A stretch of 64,000 bases of DNA from Pseudanabaena sp. BC1403 (lineage in GTDB: Bacteria > Cyanobacteriota > Cyanobacteriia > Pseudanabaenales > Pseudanabaenaceae), in contig NZ_PDDM01000001.1 of assembly GCF_002914585.1 (NCBI RefSeq), positions 310,001-374,000 on the forward strand, in the 5' to 3' direction. Made by a program: the position numbers and the translations under genes. The stretch's first letter is position 1; each line of letters starts with the position of its first letter. Positions 27,598 through 35,803 of the stretch are shown piece after piece. The notes below the pieces were generated by a model, which worked only from the letters and a program-made list of their open reading frames with translations, ran no database searches and was not told where the DNA came from.

Positions 27598-29187
27598 TCA
27601 CGGAATCAACATCATTTTCAGTGTTTTAGGCTTAGATAAATCTCCTTCAAATAGAATTTTGCAATTGGCATGAAGATGACGAGCAATGTGATACAAAGAC
27701 TCAATTTCATCTAGAGCATTAATTCTGACAGCAATTTCTTCGAGCGAGAGAGAAACATTTGACGTTTTCAATGTCTCAACAAGCTTCATTTGCAAAGCAA
27801 GTACTTTTGCACCAGCTTTTTTGCCAGCCTCAACCCCAGGTTGATTGTAAGCATTGATATTTACCAACGAAGCATAAAAGCTTACGGCTCGCTCATACAA
27901 AGCAATTAACGCGCCAACGGTAAGCTCAGACACAAACGGGATGGTGACCGTTATCGAATCTCTACCATTTTCGTATAGAGCGCTGCGTGTACCTTGGAGA
28001 AACCCTAGTAAATAATCGCCTGTGACGACACCTGCTTCGACTTCGGGATGTGGCCTAGCCGAGTCCTGTAAAACTTCGATAAAAGTTGCAAAGAAGTTAG
28101 GGACACCTTCACGCAGTTGCTGCACGTAAGCATGTTGATCGGTGGAGCCTTTGTTCCCGTAGACTGCGATCCCTTGATAGACAGTATTACCATCGAGATC
28201 TTTCTCTTTACCGAGAGATTCCATTACCAGTTGTTGTAGATAGCGACTAAACAACAAAAGTCGATCCTTGTATGGCAAAACCACCATATCTTTTTCGCCC
28301 TTACCGTTACCTGTAAAGTACCATGACATCGCTAGAAGCGCCGCAGGGTTTTGGCGAATATCCTCAATGCGGGTAGCGGCATCCATCAAACTTGCGCCAC
28401 GGAGCATTGCGCGAATGTCAATGCCTTGCAATGCCGCAGGTAATAAGCCCACAGCCGAAAGTTCTGAGGTTCTGCCCCCAATCCAGTCATACATGGGGAA
28501 TTGATCGAGCCAACCACCAGCGATCGCATATTTCTCCAATGCACTGCCAACACCTGTAATTGCGATCGCCTGTTTTGCAAAGTCTAAGCCTGCTTTTTTA
28601 AAGGCAAACTCGGCTTCTTTCATGCCATTAGCAGCTTCAGGAGTACCACCAGACTTGGAAATCACCAAGACTAATGTGGTATTAAGGCGATCGCCTAATA
28701 GATCGAGCGCTAAGTCGATCCCATCGGGATCGGAGTTATCGATAAAACTGATTTTGAGGGGTACATCGGCCTTAGCAAAACATTGGGCTATAAATTGTGG
28801 ACCTAAAGCTGATCCGCCAATGCCAATCGAAAGAATATCTGTAAACTTTGGCGCACTTGGTGGATGGATGATCCCCGTATGCACCTTCTTTGTAAAATCT
28901 TCGATGCGATCAAGAGTCTCTGTAATATCTTTTCGCAATTCTTCAGTAGGAGCGATTTCAGGCGATCGCAACCAATAATGCCCAACCATCCGCTGTTCAT
29001 CAGGATTGGCGATCGCGCCTAACTCTAGAGCTTTCATATCGGTGAAAGCCTTGACAAACTTAGGTTGTATCTGTGTCACAAAGTCTGGCGTAAACCTGAT
29101 CCGACTGATATCCACGTACAGCCCCAACTCTGAATGGTAGTACAGCCAGTCTTGATAACGTTGCCACAGTTCCACAGCCGAACTCAT
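27598..29187 (-). CDS. pgi: Glucose-6-phosphate isomerase
   Basis: A 529-residue protein of normal bacterial Pgi length with two SIS subdomains. Signatures include [54 protein letters not shown] and [21 protein letters not shown]. It interconverts glucose 6-phosphate and fructose 6-phosphate, linking glycogen metabolism and the oxidative pentose phosphate path. It is monocistronic here. Confidence 0.96.
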   Translation of the reverse strand: MSSAVELWQRYQDWLYYHSELGLYVDISRIRFTPDFVTQIQPKFVKAFTDMKALELGAIANPDEQRMVGHYWLRSPEIAPTEELRKDITETLDRIEDFTKKVHTGIIHPPSAPKFTDILSIGIGGSALGPQFIAQCFAKADVPLKISFIDNSDPDGIDLALDLLGDRLNTTLVLVISKSGGTPEAANGMKEAEFAFKKAGLDFAKQAIAITGVGSALEKYAIAGGWLDQFPMYDWIGGRTSELSAVGLLPAALQGIDIRAMLRGASLMDAATRIEDIRQNPAALLAMSWYFTGNGKGEKDMVVLPYKDRLLLFSRYLQQLVMESLGKEKDLDGNTVYQGIAVYGNKGSTDQHAYVQQLREGVPNFFATFIEVLQDSARPHPEVEAGVVTGDYLLGFLQGTRSALYENGRDSITVTIPFVSELTVGALIALYERAVSFYASLVNINAYNQPGVEAGKKAGAKVLALQMKLVETLKTSNVSLSLEEIAVRINALDEIESLYHIARHLHANCKILFEGDLSKPKTLKMMLIP

Positions 29188-29519
29188 ACGAACCTCACTT
29201 TGCTTTTTCTGGATAGCTTAAGATGCATAACCCCAATCGTAAGTGATAACTAGCAACCTTATTTGCTGTTATTTCTACAGATTGAGATCATCTCTCTTTT
29301 TTGTATTTAGAATTTTTAGCGCTATAGACGCTAAAAACGCCAAAATCGGTTGTTAAATCTACGTTAAGAAGTGCATCGAATTTGGGTTGCTGATACCTGC
29401 AAAGTGTTATGGTGATTGCATAGCCAAATCAGCTATTCGGCGCAGTGGGGTAATTAAAAACAAGATTGCGCGTTTCCAATTTTTTAGCTGATTTGGGACT
29501 CAGAAGCGAGGTCATAGAG
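29188..29519. other. Divergent leader region between pgi and lrtA with element remnant
   Basis: This 332-bp region carries the upstream sequences of two divergent genes. At about 29313-29352 there is a decayed piece of the composite palindromic element: a short stem TTTTTAGCG/CGCTAAAAA followed by GCCAAAATCGGTTGTT. No open reading frame is supported. A long leader is typical of lrtA-type genes. Confidence 0.6.
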
Positions 29520-30095
29520 ATGAAACTTGTAATTCAAGGCAAGAATATTGAAGTCACGGAAGCCATCCGCGAGTATGTCGAGCAAAAGATCGACAAGGCG
29601 GTGAGCCATTTCCAAGCATTAACTACAGAGGTAGATGTCCATCTATCTGTTGCTCGTAACCCTCGCATTGCTTCTAGCCAATCGGCTGAGGTAACAGTAT
29701 ATGCCAATGGATCTGTGATCCGCGCCGAGGAGAAAAGCGAGAATTTGTATGCAAGTATCGATCTAGTTGCTGACAAGATTTCCCGCAAGTTGCGGAAATT
29801 CAAGGAGCGCAAGAGCGATCGTGCTGCTGCAAAAACCAGTATTGCCGTAGTTGAGCAAGCGCCCATACCAATGCCAAATGGCAATCGTGTGGTTGAATTG
29901 CCAAATCAAGTTGTGCGGAATAAATACTTTGCTATGCCTGCACTATCAGTCGATGAGGCTCTTGAACGGTTGGAGTTAATCGATCATGACTTCTATGTTT
30001 TTCGCAACGCCGATACAGGGGAAATCAACGTTGTTTACGAGCGAAATCATGGAGGCTATGGTGTAATCCAACCCCATGATGTTAAAAAAAATTAA
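29520..30095 (+). CDS. lrtA: Long-form ribosome hibernation promoting factor (LrtA/RaiA family)
   Basis: ATG 29520 ([20 protein letters not shown]) with GAGG upstream gives 191 residues, the usual LrtA length; the upstream TTG at 29466 is not needed. The N-terminal domain (1-100) is the ribosome-binding RaiA fold with [12 protein letters not shown] at its basic end. A linker leads to the C-terminal dimerisation domain (about 130-190) with [20 protein letters not shown] and [18 protein letters not shown]. It dimerises 70S ribosomes into inactive 100S particles, in cyanobacteria mainly in darkness. A hairpin terminator follows. Confidence 0.94.
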   Translation: MKLVIQGKNIEVTEAIREYVEQKIDKAVSHFQALTTEVDVHLSVARNPRIASSQSAEVTVYANGSVIRAEEKSENLYASIDLVADKISRKLRKFKERKSDRAAAKTSIAVVEQAPIPMPNGNRVVELPNQVVRNKYFAMPALSVDEALERLELIDHDFYVFRNADTGEINVVYERNHGGYGVIQPHDVKKN

Positions 30096-30130
30096 GCCAA
30101 ACTTCAGAAGAGTGCGTTAAGCACTACTCA

Positions 30131-30167
30131 AAAAAAAGGAAGGACGCAAAGCGTCCTTCCTTTTTTT
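30131..30167 (+). terminator. 17-bp hairpin terminator after lrtA
   Basis: Arms 30131-30147 and 30151-30167 with an AAA loop closed by GACGC/GCGTC and a T7 tract, about 35 bp after the stop codon. Confidence 0.85.
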
Positions 30168-30252
30168 GAGTTTAAATTTGCTACGCTAGAAGACTAAAGC
30201 AAATCTTGCACAAGTTCATTTTTTATTTTTTATTTTTTATCTCAGAGCAGAC

Positions 30253-30639
30253 ATGACTGTTAAGTACGGCGAACAAGCGATCGCAGAATCAACTCTAACC
30301 ACCTTCCCCAATCCCAGAATTGGTAGAGATTACAAAATCCAAATAACTCTCCCTGAATTTACTAGTAAATGTCCATTTTCAGGCTATCCAGACTTTGCCA
30401 CAATTTATATTACCTATACACCCAACTTATTATTGGTAGAGCTCAAGGCAATTAAGTTGTATATCAACAGCTATCGCGATCGCTTTATTTCCCATGAAGA
30501 AGCTGTTAATCAGATTCTTGATGATTTTGTGAAGGTGGGCGATCCCTTGAGAATTAATGTCAAAGGTGATTTTACACCTCGCGGTAATGTGCATACTGTT
30601 GTGGAAGTAAATTACACTAAGCCCCAAGAAACAATCTAG
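30253..30639 (+). CDS. queF: QueF, preQ0 reductase
   Basis: A 128-residue protein of the short (type I) QueF class. The catalytic Cys and substrate-binding residues are in SKCPFSGYPDFATIYI, and the NADPH-motif region ELKAIKLYINSYRDRFISHE contains the conserved ELKSxKxY(x)NSYR-like QueF signature. It reduces 7-cyano-7-deazaguanine to preQ1 for queuosine modification of tRNAs reading NAY codons. The downstream exbD starts 38 bp later on the same strand but is functionally unrelated. Confidence 0.94.
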   Translation: MTVKYGEQAIAESTLTTFPNPRIGRDYKIQITLPEFTSKCPFSGYPDFATIYITYTPNLLLVELKAIKLYINSYRDRFISHEEAVNQILDDFVKVGDPLRINVKGDFTPRGNVHTVVEVNYTKPQETI

Positions 30640-30677
30640 CGTTAGATTCGTCACATTGATATGAGTGCAGTTGATTT

Positions 30678-31112
30678 ATGAAAATTCACAAAAAGAAACA
30701 AACATCGGCTAATGCTGAAATCAATCTAACAGCTTTTTTGGATGTGGTATTTTCTATTTTGGCTTTTTTTATCCTGTTATCAGCAGCCCTGACTTTGCCA
30801 AATCGGATTGGAATTGATTTACCAATTAGCGATCGCAATAGTAATGGCGACTCAAACTCAGGGGATCTTCAGCCAGAAGATGTTTTCGTCATCACCCTTG
30901 ATCCTGCGGGGCAAATGTTAAAGGATGGAAAATCTATACCTTTCCAGCAGTTGACTCAGGAGATCACTAGCTTCTTAGCAGCCTCGACGAGAGGTGTGGT
31001 TGTACTTAGTGCTGATGATTCTACTGTCTCTTATCAAATCGTGATTAGTCGTCTGTCAGAATTAAGGGCAATTGCTGGTAATCGGGTGGCGATCGCCACG
31101 TCTCGATCTTGA
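30678..31112 (+). CDS. exbD: ExbD/TolR-family protein
   Basis: A 144-residue protein with one N-terminal membrane helix (about 20-42) that carries the ion-path Asp in INLTAFLDVVFSILAFFILL, as in ExbD/TolR. The periplasmic part includes the expected VVLSADDSTVSYQIVISRLSELR segment. It would form a proton-driven complex with an ExbB/TolQ protein; no such gene is in the window. The next gene encodes a TonB-like protein 66 bp downstream. Confidence 0.87.
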   Translation: MKIHKKKQTSANAEINLTAFLDVVFSILAFFILLSAALTLPNRIGIDLPISDRNSNGDSNSGDLQPEDVFVITLDPAGQMLKDGKSIPFQQLTQEITSFLAASTRGVVVLSADDSTVSYQIVISRLSELRAIAGNRVAIATSRS

Positions 31113-31178
31113 TTCAAGTGCTTTGCTTAGTAAATTTATACTTACAAAACCAAAATACTTATAAAAAAGCAAAAAACC

Positions 31179-32291
31179 ATGTTGCCTACTGAACCAAAAA
31201 GTGAGCTGACCGAAAGTCAAACGGGTACAACTGTGTTTAAATCTGCACATACAGTTGTGGCTAATAATCCTATGCTTCAATTTGCAAATAAAGCAGGTGG
31301 ACTAATCATGCAGCATCCTTTTTGGTTGCTTGTGGTTGGTTCTTTCGGAATCCATACTGTCTTTGCTTTAGTCGCGCCAAATCCAATCAAAAAAGAAGAG
31401 CTTCGTGAAGTCGTAGTCTCAACTGTTCCAGTTGTCAAGCTACCTCCCAAGCCATTACCAACTAACTCAAAATCGAATAAATCGCCCTTAGATAATTTCT
31501 TCGTTAAAACCATGCCCAAATCTGGTTCACCCCAGAGTATATTCCCTGATCCCTCTAGTAGTTCGCTAACCACCTTAGATTTAGATAACCTTGGCAGATT
31601 TGAAGGTTTAGAACCAGTTGCAGATCCTTACTCGATTCCTCCATTAACCAATGACACTGATATACCAAAGTTTGTGAAGCCCCAAACTCCTAAGCCTACA
31701 ACACCGAAGGAGCAAACACCCCAGCGCTTTACTCAATCTGGACAGATCGATAATACTGCTCCTGTGAAGCCAACAGATAATCTGAAGCCTGAGTTTAAAA
31801 ATGGCAATCTCAAGAAGGACGTGATAGCACCAAATAAAACTAATGGCAATAACAAAGCACCTGATAAAATTGCCACAACCCAAACAGGAGTCGATGGCGA
31901 TCGCAAAGTTAAAGGTCTCAGTAATGCTATAGAGGCTTATTTAAACCCAAAAATCCAAGGTTTACGTAATAGAAAATTACTTAGGGATACAGAAATTGCG
32001 CATCCTGATGCACTGCTATCTGATCTTGATAACAATAAGCGAGAAAAAGGAGTGGAGTGGATTCCACCCAAGCGAGCAAATACCACTGGGAAAAGTGGCG
32101 TAGTCACATTTATCTGGCTCGTTGACCCTAATGGTAAAATCGTTGACAATACCGTAGAGATTGTTTCAAGCGGAATTCCTGAGTTAGATGATATAGCTAA
32201 AGAAGCTGCAAAGGGCTATAAATTCAACCCAATTGAAGATCCTGCTAGTGGCGTACATCGTCAAGTGACCGCTAAATATAAATTCCGCTAG
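31179..32291 (+). CDS. TonB-like energy transducer
   Basis: A 370-residue protein with a single membrane helix at about 46-64 (HPFWLLVVGSFGIHTVFALV). A long proline-, lysine- and threonine-rich periplasmic linker (70-240) precedes a TonB C-terminal domain (about 295-370, GVVTFIWLVDPNGKIVDNTVEIVSS and ending HRQVTAKYKFR). It should contact outer-membrane receptors and use the ExbB-ExbD motor. The cytoplasmic N-terminus of about 45 residues is longer than usual. It belongs with the exbD gene just upstream. Confidence 0.85.
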   Translation: MLPTEPKSELTESQTGTTVFKSAHTVVANNPMLQFANKAGGLIMQHPFWLLVVGSFGIHTVFALVAPNPIKKEELREVVVSTVPVVKLPPKPLPTNSKSNKSPLDNFFVKTMPKSGSPQSIFPDPSSSSLTTLDLDNLGRFEGLEPVADPYSIPPLTNDTDIPKFVKPQTPKPTTPKEQTPQRFTQSGQIDNTAPVKPTDNLKPEFKNGNLKKDVIAPNKTNGNNKAPDKIATTQTGVDGDRKVKGLSNAIEAYLNPKIQGLRNRKLLRDTEIAHPDALLSDLDNNKREKGVEWIPPKRANTTGKSGVVTFIWLVDPNGKIVDNTVEIVSSGIPELDDIAKEAAKGYKFNPIEDPASGVHRQVTAKYKFR

Positions 32292-32327
32292 GCCAAAGGC
32301 TGCACAACGCACAGCCTTTGCTAATCA

Positions 32328-32356
32328 TTAAAGATGGTGCAACGCGCCATCTTTAA
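32328..32356. terminator. Terminator between TonB-like and DUF1176 genes
   Basis: A 13-bp stem with one G-T pair (32328-32340 and 32344-32356), loop AAC. A smaller 9-bp stem (32294-32302 and 32312-32320) lies just before it. The genes are convergent. Confidence 0.7.
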
Positions 32357-32358
32357 TT

Positions 32359-33429
32359 TTATGGATAAATAATTGGAAAGTCTTGGACATAATTGCCATC
32401 ACAGGCATATTTAGCGCGATATTCTTGTAAAACCATGCGATCGCCTTCTAGTTTATAAAGAGCTGATGAGCCACAATCTCCAACACCTCGAAACTTAGTG
32501 AAGTTAGTCATAGTCTGCGATCGCACATTAACTCTAGGCAAACCTGCGATCGACCTCTCCGTGATCCGTTTTGGCTTTTCACCTTCCTTCATCTCTTGGA
32601 AACTATCAAACTGGAGAGGAACGATACGAGGTTTCTCTGCTTCGTCAATCCATAGGACATATTCAAAGTTTCCTTGATAAGCAGCTAGGAAACATTGAAT
32701 TTGTAACAAATACTTTTTGTCAGTGAGTTGGAAAGCTTTAGAACCCATTCCTCTTTGTCCATCTTCTGAACGGAAGTTATCCTTACAAATCCCTAAACTT
32801 TCGCGATTTTGTAGCACATACTGCAATGGATCATCAGCAGAAGTTACTGGCTTAGATGTATTTGAGCGCGTAAGATAGCGCATTAATTTCTCTTCAGTTA
32901 ATTTTTGATCGGGAAAAGTCACCCTTAATACAGGCTCAGGATTTTGAGTGGTAGGTGATTCGAGCGTATATATATATCCATCATTACTAAACTCGATCAC
33001 TCCATTTTTCTGAGGGTTATAATTCATCGCTTCTAAGTTCAAACCACCACTACCATCTTTGTTACGACTAATGTAATAGCGAGGGCGAGCAGGTTCCTTT
33101 TCATCGGCACAAATATAAACTCGATAATTAGAGGTTTCCCCATAGGCGTAAATCACTCTAGTTTTGCCACAGATAATATCACCTTCAATTTCCTTAATAT
33201 CGCCAACTGCGATCGCTTTTGCAGAAGTGTTTGGGGATGTTGAGGTGGGCTTTGTCGTTGCTGGAGTTGCATCAGGAGATGGAGAAACCGTTTTGGAAGT
33301 GGTTGTCGTGGTTGTCGTGGTCGTCGAATTATTAGGTGACAGTAATGATTTTGGCGCATCTTGATTAGTACACCCAATAAATGCAAGGCTTGCCATCACA
33401 GTCATTAAGCCAAGTCGAATTTGCAACAT
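32359..33429 (-). CDS. DUF1176 lipoprotein
   Basis: The start ATG 33429 (MLQIRLGLMTVMASLAFIGC, 356 residues) gives a lipoprotein signal with Cys20 as the lipidation site and is preceded by AGGA; the longer frame to 33600 crosses a palindrome and is rejected. A threonine/serine/proline-rich linker (nine Thr in a row) anchors the mature protein. The C-terminal half fits DUF1176, with cysteine pairs (SLGICKDNF, LLQIQCFLAAY, GVGDCGSSALYKL, YACDGNYV) likely to form disulfides. The function of DUF1176 is unknown. It should sit in the periplasm or outer membrane. Confidence 0.7.
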   Translation of the reverse strand: MLQIRLGLMTVMASLAFIGCTNQDAPKSLLSPNNSTTTTTTTTTSKTVSPSPDATPATTKPTSTSPNTSAKAIAVGDIKEIEGDIICGKTRVIYAYGETSNYRVYICADEKEPARPRYYISRNKDGSGGLNLEAMNYNPQKNGVIEFSNDGYIYTLESPTTQNPEPVLRVTFPDQKLTEEKLMRYLTRSNTSKPVTSADDPLQYVLQNRESLGICKDNFRSEDGQRGMGSKAFQLTDKKYLLQIQCFLAAYQGNFEYVLWIDEAEKPRIVPLQFDSFQEMKEGEKPKRITERSIAGLPRVNVRSQTMTNFTKFRGVGDCGSSALYKLEGDRMVLQEYRAKYACDGNYVQDFPIIYP

Positions 33430-33518
33430 GATTCCTGCTCCTGATATCTGCTTTCTAAGTATAGCGATCGCCACTTTAGTTAAGACATAAAACCAAAATG
33501 AGAGTTCCGACCTTGCTG

Positions 33519-33575
33519 ATAAGAACCAATTTTTTGTGGCGCGGCTTCGCCGCGCCACAAAAAATTGGTTCTTAT
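33519..33575. terminator. 27-bp palindromic terminator of the NlpC/P60 gene
   Basis: Arms 33519-33545 and 33549-33575 with a TTC loop closed by GGC/GCC. The stop codon of the NlpC/P60 gene (33577-33575) overlaps its edge. Confidence 0.8.
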
Positions 33576-34225
33576 TAACATGTTGAAATTCTAGCTGCAC
33601 CTCGTAATTGATTAGCGTACCATTGGGAAACTCGATCTAATCCTGCTAGTTCACTTACAGCAATTCCGTTATGTCCATGCTCTTTCCCTGAGCTGTGAAT
33701 ATATTCACCATTGCCGATGTAGATGCCAACATGGGTTGCTTTTGTGGGACTGCCGAAAAATATTAAATCACCGATTTGGATTTCTTCTATATTTACGGGT
33801 TTGGCGAATACTTCTTGTTGATAGGCATCGCGAGGTATCCAAATACCAACCGAGGCAAAAGCCGCTTGCATTAATCCTGAACAATCATAATTTGGCGCAA
33901 CTGTTCCGCCCCACAAATACTCATTGGGTATTGCCATAGCTTTTTGAATAAACGCAATTACCTGAGTAAGGCGATCGCTTATTTCTTGAGTACTTAAAGC
34001 TGGCGGTAAATTATCGATAAAACTTTGGCGATCGCTTAGTTCTAATTTCTCAAAATCTTGACGATCAAATAACCCCGTATAGTCATCTTCAAGTAATTTA
34101 ATTTCGAGGAAATTTGGATCGGATTCTAGTACTTGCAAATATCGACCCTTTGCCATCTGCGTTGCTAGGCGATCGAGTTTTGGTGAATCGTAAATATTAA
34201 TGTCAGCCAAACTGCGATAAATCAT
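33575..34225 (-). CDS. NlpC/P60 gamma-D-glutamyl-L-diamino acid endopeptidase
   Basis: A 216-residue protein without a signal peptide. Residues 1-80 form SH3-like domain(s), and residues 95-216 form the NlpC/P60 cysteine peptidase with Cys115 (YDCSGLMQ), His165 (THVGIYIGNG) and His177 (YIHSSG) in canonical order. The architecture is that of the structurally characterised Anabaena/Nostoc cell-wall recycling enzyme, which cleaves the D-Glu-diaminopimelate bond in muropeptides. The lack of an export signal agrees with cytoplasmic recycling. Confidence 0.92.
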   Translation of the reverse strand: MIYRSLADINIYDSPKLDRLATQMAKGRYLQVLESDPNFLEIKLLEDDYTGLFDRQDFEKLELSDRQSFIDNLPPALSTQEISDRLTQVIAFIQKAMAIPNEYLWGGTVAPNYDCSGLMQAAFASVGIWIPRDAYQQEVFAKPVNIEEIQIGDLIFFGSPTKATHVGIYIGNGEYIHSSGKEHGHNGIAVSELAGLDRVSQWYANQLRGAARISTC

Positions 34226-34295
34226 GATAATTTTTTGCCCTTAATTTTTTTGCTCTAGCCACTATAGCAATACAAATTTTGCTTGGGACACAAAA

Positions 34296-34335
34296 CCCAA
34301 ATATGATGGCGCTTTGCGCCGCCATCATATTTGGG
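34296..34335. repeat. 15-bp hairpin with GC-rich loop
   Basis: CCCAAATATGATGGC at 34296-34310 pairs with 34321-34335; the loop includes a further GCGC pairing option. It overlaps by a few bases the next hairpin, and part of the right arm (TTTGGG) can pair with either, so the two stems compete. Confidence 0.65.
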
Positions 34336-34390
34336 AATATAAAGAAGAAAGGAGTCGCAAAGTGACTCCTTTCTTCTTTATATTCCCAAA
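34330..34390. terminator. 29-bp hairpin at the end of the MazF-type gene
   Basis: Arms 34330-34358 and 34362-34390 with one G-T pair and an AAA loop. The TAA stop of the toxin gene (34380-34378) is inside the right arm. Confidence 0.8.
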
Positions 34391-34734
34391 GTGTGTTTCA
34401 ACGCTTTATCAATTTCAGTGGTTGGTAGCGAACCAATCACATTGTAAATAGATGAAATAGTGATAGTTGTGAGGTTATCGGTCATTACCACCGAGTCCGT
34501 AAGTAACCCTGATTGTTTGCCAGCGATCGTATTCAACATCACTAAGACTCGGCTGGGATGAATATTCCTAATCAAGTGGCTAGTGATCATCGCAACTATC
34601 ACTTGTGGAAGTCCTGTTTGCAAATTATCAGCTTGGACAATTAGCGCAGGTCTTGTTTTTGCAGTAATAAGATCTGAGTTGGGAAACACTACAAGAGCAA
34701 CGTCTCCTCGTTTAACGTTTTTTTGCAGCATCAT
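34378..34734 (-). CDS. MazF/PemK-family toxin (endoribonuclease)
   Basis: A 118-residue protein with the PemK/MazF barrel pattern: VKRGDVALVVFPNSD, then TKTRPALIVQADN-like sequence (TAKTRPALIVQ), PSRVLVMLNTIAGKQSGLLTDSVVMTDNL and a C-terminal helix EIDKALKHTLGI. Members cut mRNA at specific short sequences when freed from antitoxin. It overlaps the upstream 82-residue gene by 23 bp, the usual toxin-antitoxin order (antitoxin first). Confidence 0.85.
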   Translation of the reverse strand: MMLQKNVKRGDVALVVFPNSDLITAKTRPALIVQADNLQTGLPQVIVAMITSHLIRNIHPSRVLVMLNTIAGKQSGLLTDSVVMTDNLTTITISSIYNVIGSLPTTEIDKALKHTLGI

Positions 34735-34960
34735 AATTATCGTAGATACTCATTTCGGGGCTATCCCACTCTTCAGCAAAGGTAAATAGACTGGATCGTA
34801 ATATCTGAGCATCTGCCTTATTAATAGCAAGGGATTCTAAATCAATCCCACCTGAATTTAGGAATGTGACGATGACTCTTGTACCATCGGGGATGCCTGT
34901 GGGTAGATCTCCGATCTTGATTTGTCCATTACGGTATAAACCTTCAAAACTTGTGAGCAT
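34712..34960 (-). CDS. Antitoxin paired with the MazF-type toxin
   Basis: An 82-residue protein starting MLTSFEGLYRNGQIKIGDLP, a beta-strand-rich start seen in cyanobacterial antitoxins that precede PemK or PIN toxins (FEGxYRNGxIxLxExP...DGTRVIVTFL). The C-terminal part is acidic with a short SPEMSIYDNYDAAKKR tail that probably contacts the toxin. The 3' end overlaps the toxin start. Confidence 0.8.
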   Translation of the reverse strand: MLTSFEGLYRNGQIKIGDLPTGIPDGTRVIVTFLNSGGIDLESLAINKADAQILRSSLFTFAEEWDSPEMSIYDNYDAAKKR

Positions 34961-35166
34961 AGCAAGCTATTCCATAGATTTGGAGCGACGTTACCTTTTA
35001 GAATACCAAAATCCAAGCCCAAAAACAGGGGTGCTGCTTAGTGCCGTCTCTCATTTAATTACGGCGCTAAAAACAATTAGTACGAACTACGGGTTGCATT
35101 ATCATACTTTGCTGCTAGTATGTGTGCATCAAATTTGAAAACTAAAAAAGTGAGCTAGCAATAGCC

Positions 35167-35793
35167 GTGACAGTGCAGCTTCCCCCCCTTCCCGAAATTC
35201 ATCACCCAAAGATTCAGGCGCTTTTCCAGAAGAGCGATCGCGAACTCGTGACGCTATTTCAAAGACATCCTGAAGAGGGTCAATTCTTTGCGGCGATTTT
35301 TTGTCGCTATGGACAAGTGCTATACACCTTAATTGTTACAGCAACAAGATCGCCAGTGCAATCAGACTACTTATTTGTGAAAACTTGGGAATATATCTAC
35401 CATGAGATGCGAGTACTAGACTTGCGAGCGAATACGCCGAGATTATCCTTGCAAAGTTGGCTGATTAATATTGCGGCAATGATGATTAATCGTGCTGAAG
35501 TACCACCTGTTGAAGAGATCCAATATTCGCTTAAAGATACACCGCCAGTATTTTGGTGCTACCTTAATCAAGCGCTAAATCAAATGGCTGGCAACCTACG
35601 TCTGGTACTATTGTTGTCTCAAACTTTTCAGTGGAGCCATACGCGCATCGCTGCTTACTTACATGCTGAAGGCGAAAACATCTCTGCTAGTGATGTTAAA
35701 CAGCTTCTAGTCAAGGCATATCAAGCCCTAGAAGATGCCCTTCCCAAAGATATCCGAGACATTTACCTAGCTCAAACCGCCGTTACTGCCTGA
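35167..35793 (+). CDS. Sigma-70-like (ECF-like) protein
   Basis: A 208-residue protein with GTG start. Region-2-like sequence occurs at about 60-105 (QSDYLFVKTWEYIYHEMRVL, SLQSWLINIAAMMINR) and region-4-like sequence at 130-195 (LNQMAGNLRLVLLLSQTFQWSHTRIAAYL, then SDVKQLLVKAYQALEDALP). Similarity to sigma factors is in layout rather than strict motifs, so promoter recognition is not certain. The gene ends 10 bp before the next one, which encodes a single-pass membrane protein with a large extracytoplasmic part. That arrangement recalls ECF sigma/anti-sigma pairs. Confidence 0.65.
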   Translation: MTVQLPPLPEIHHPKIQALFQKSDRELVTLFQRHPEEGQFFAAIFCRYGQVLYTLIVTATRSPVQSDYLFVKTWEYIYHEMRVLDLRANTPRLSLQSWLINIAAMMINRAEVPPVEEIQYSLKDTPPVFWCYLNQALNQMAGNLRLVLLLSQTFQWSHTRIAAYLHAEGENISASDVKQLLVKAYQALEDALPKDIRDIYLAQTAVTA

Positions 35794-35803
35794 GGTAAAG
35801 ATT

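Noticed and set aside
33430-33600. N-terminal extension of the DUF1176 lipoprotein
   Set aside because: It would bury the lipoprotein signal and cross a 27-bp palindrome; ATG 33429 has a Shine-Dalgarno-like AGGA and a lipobox.
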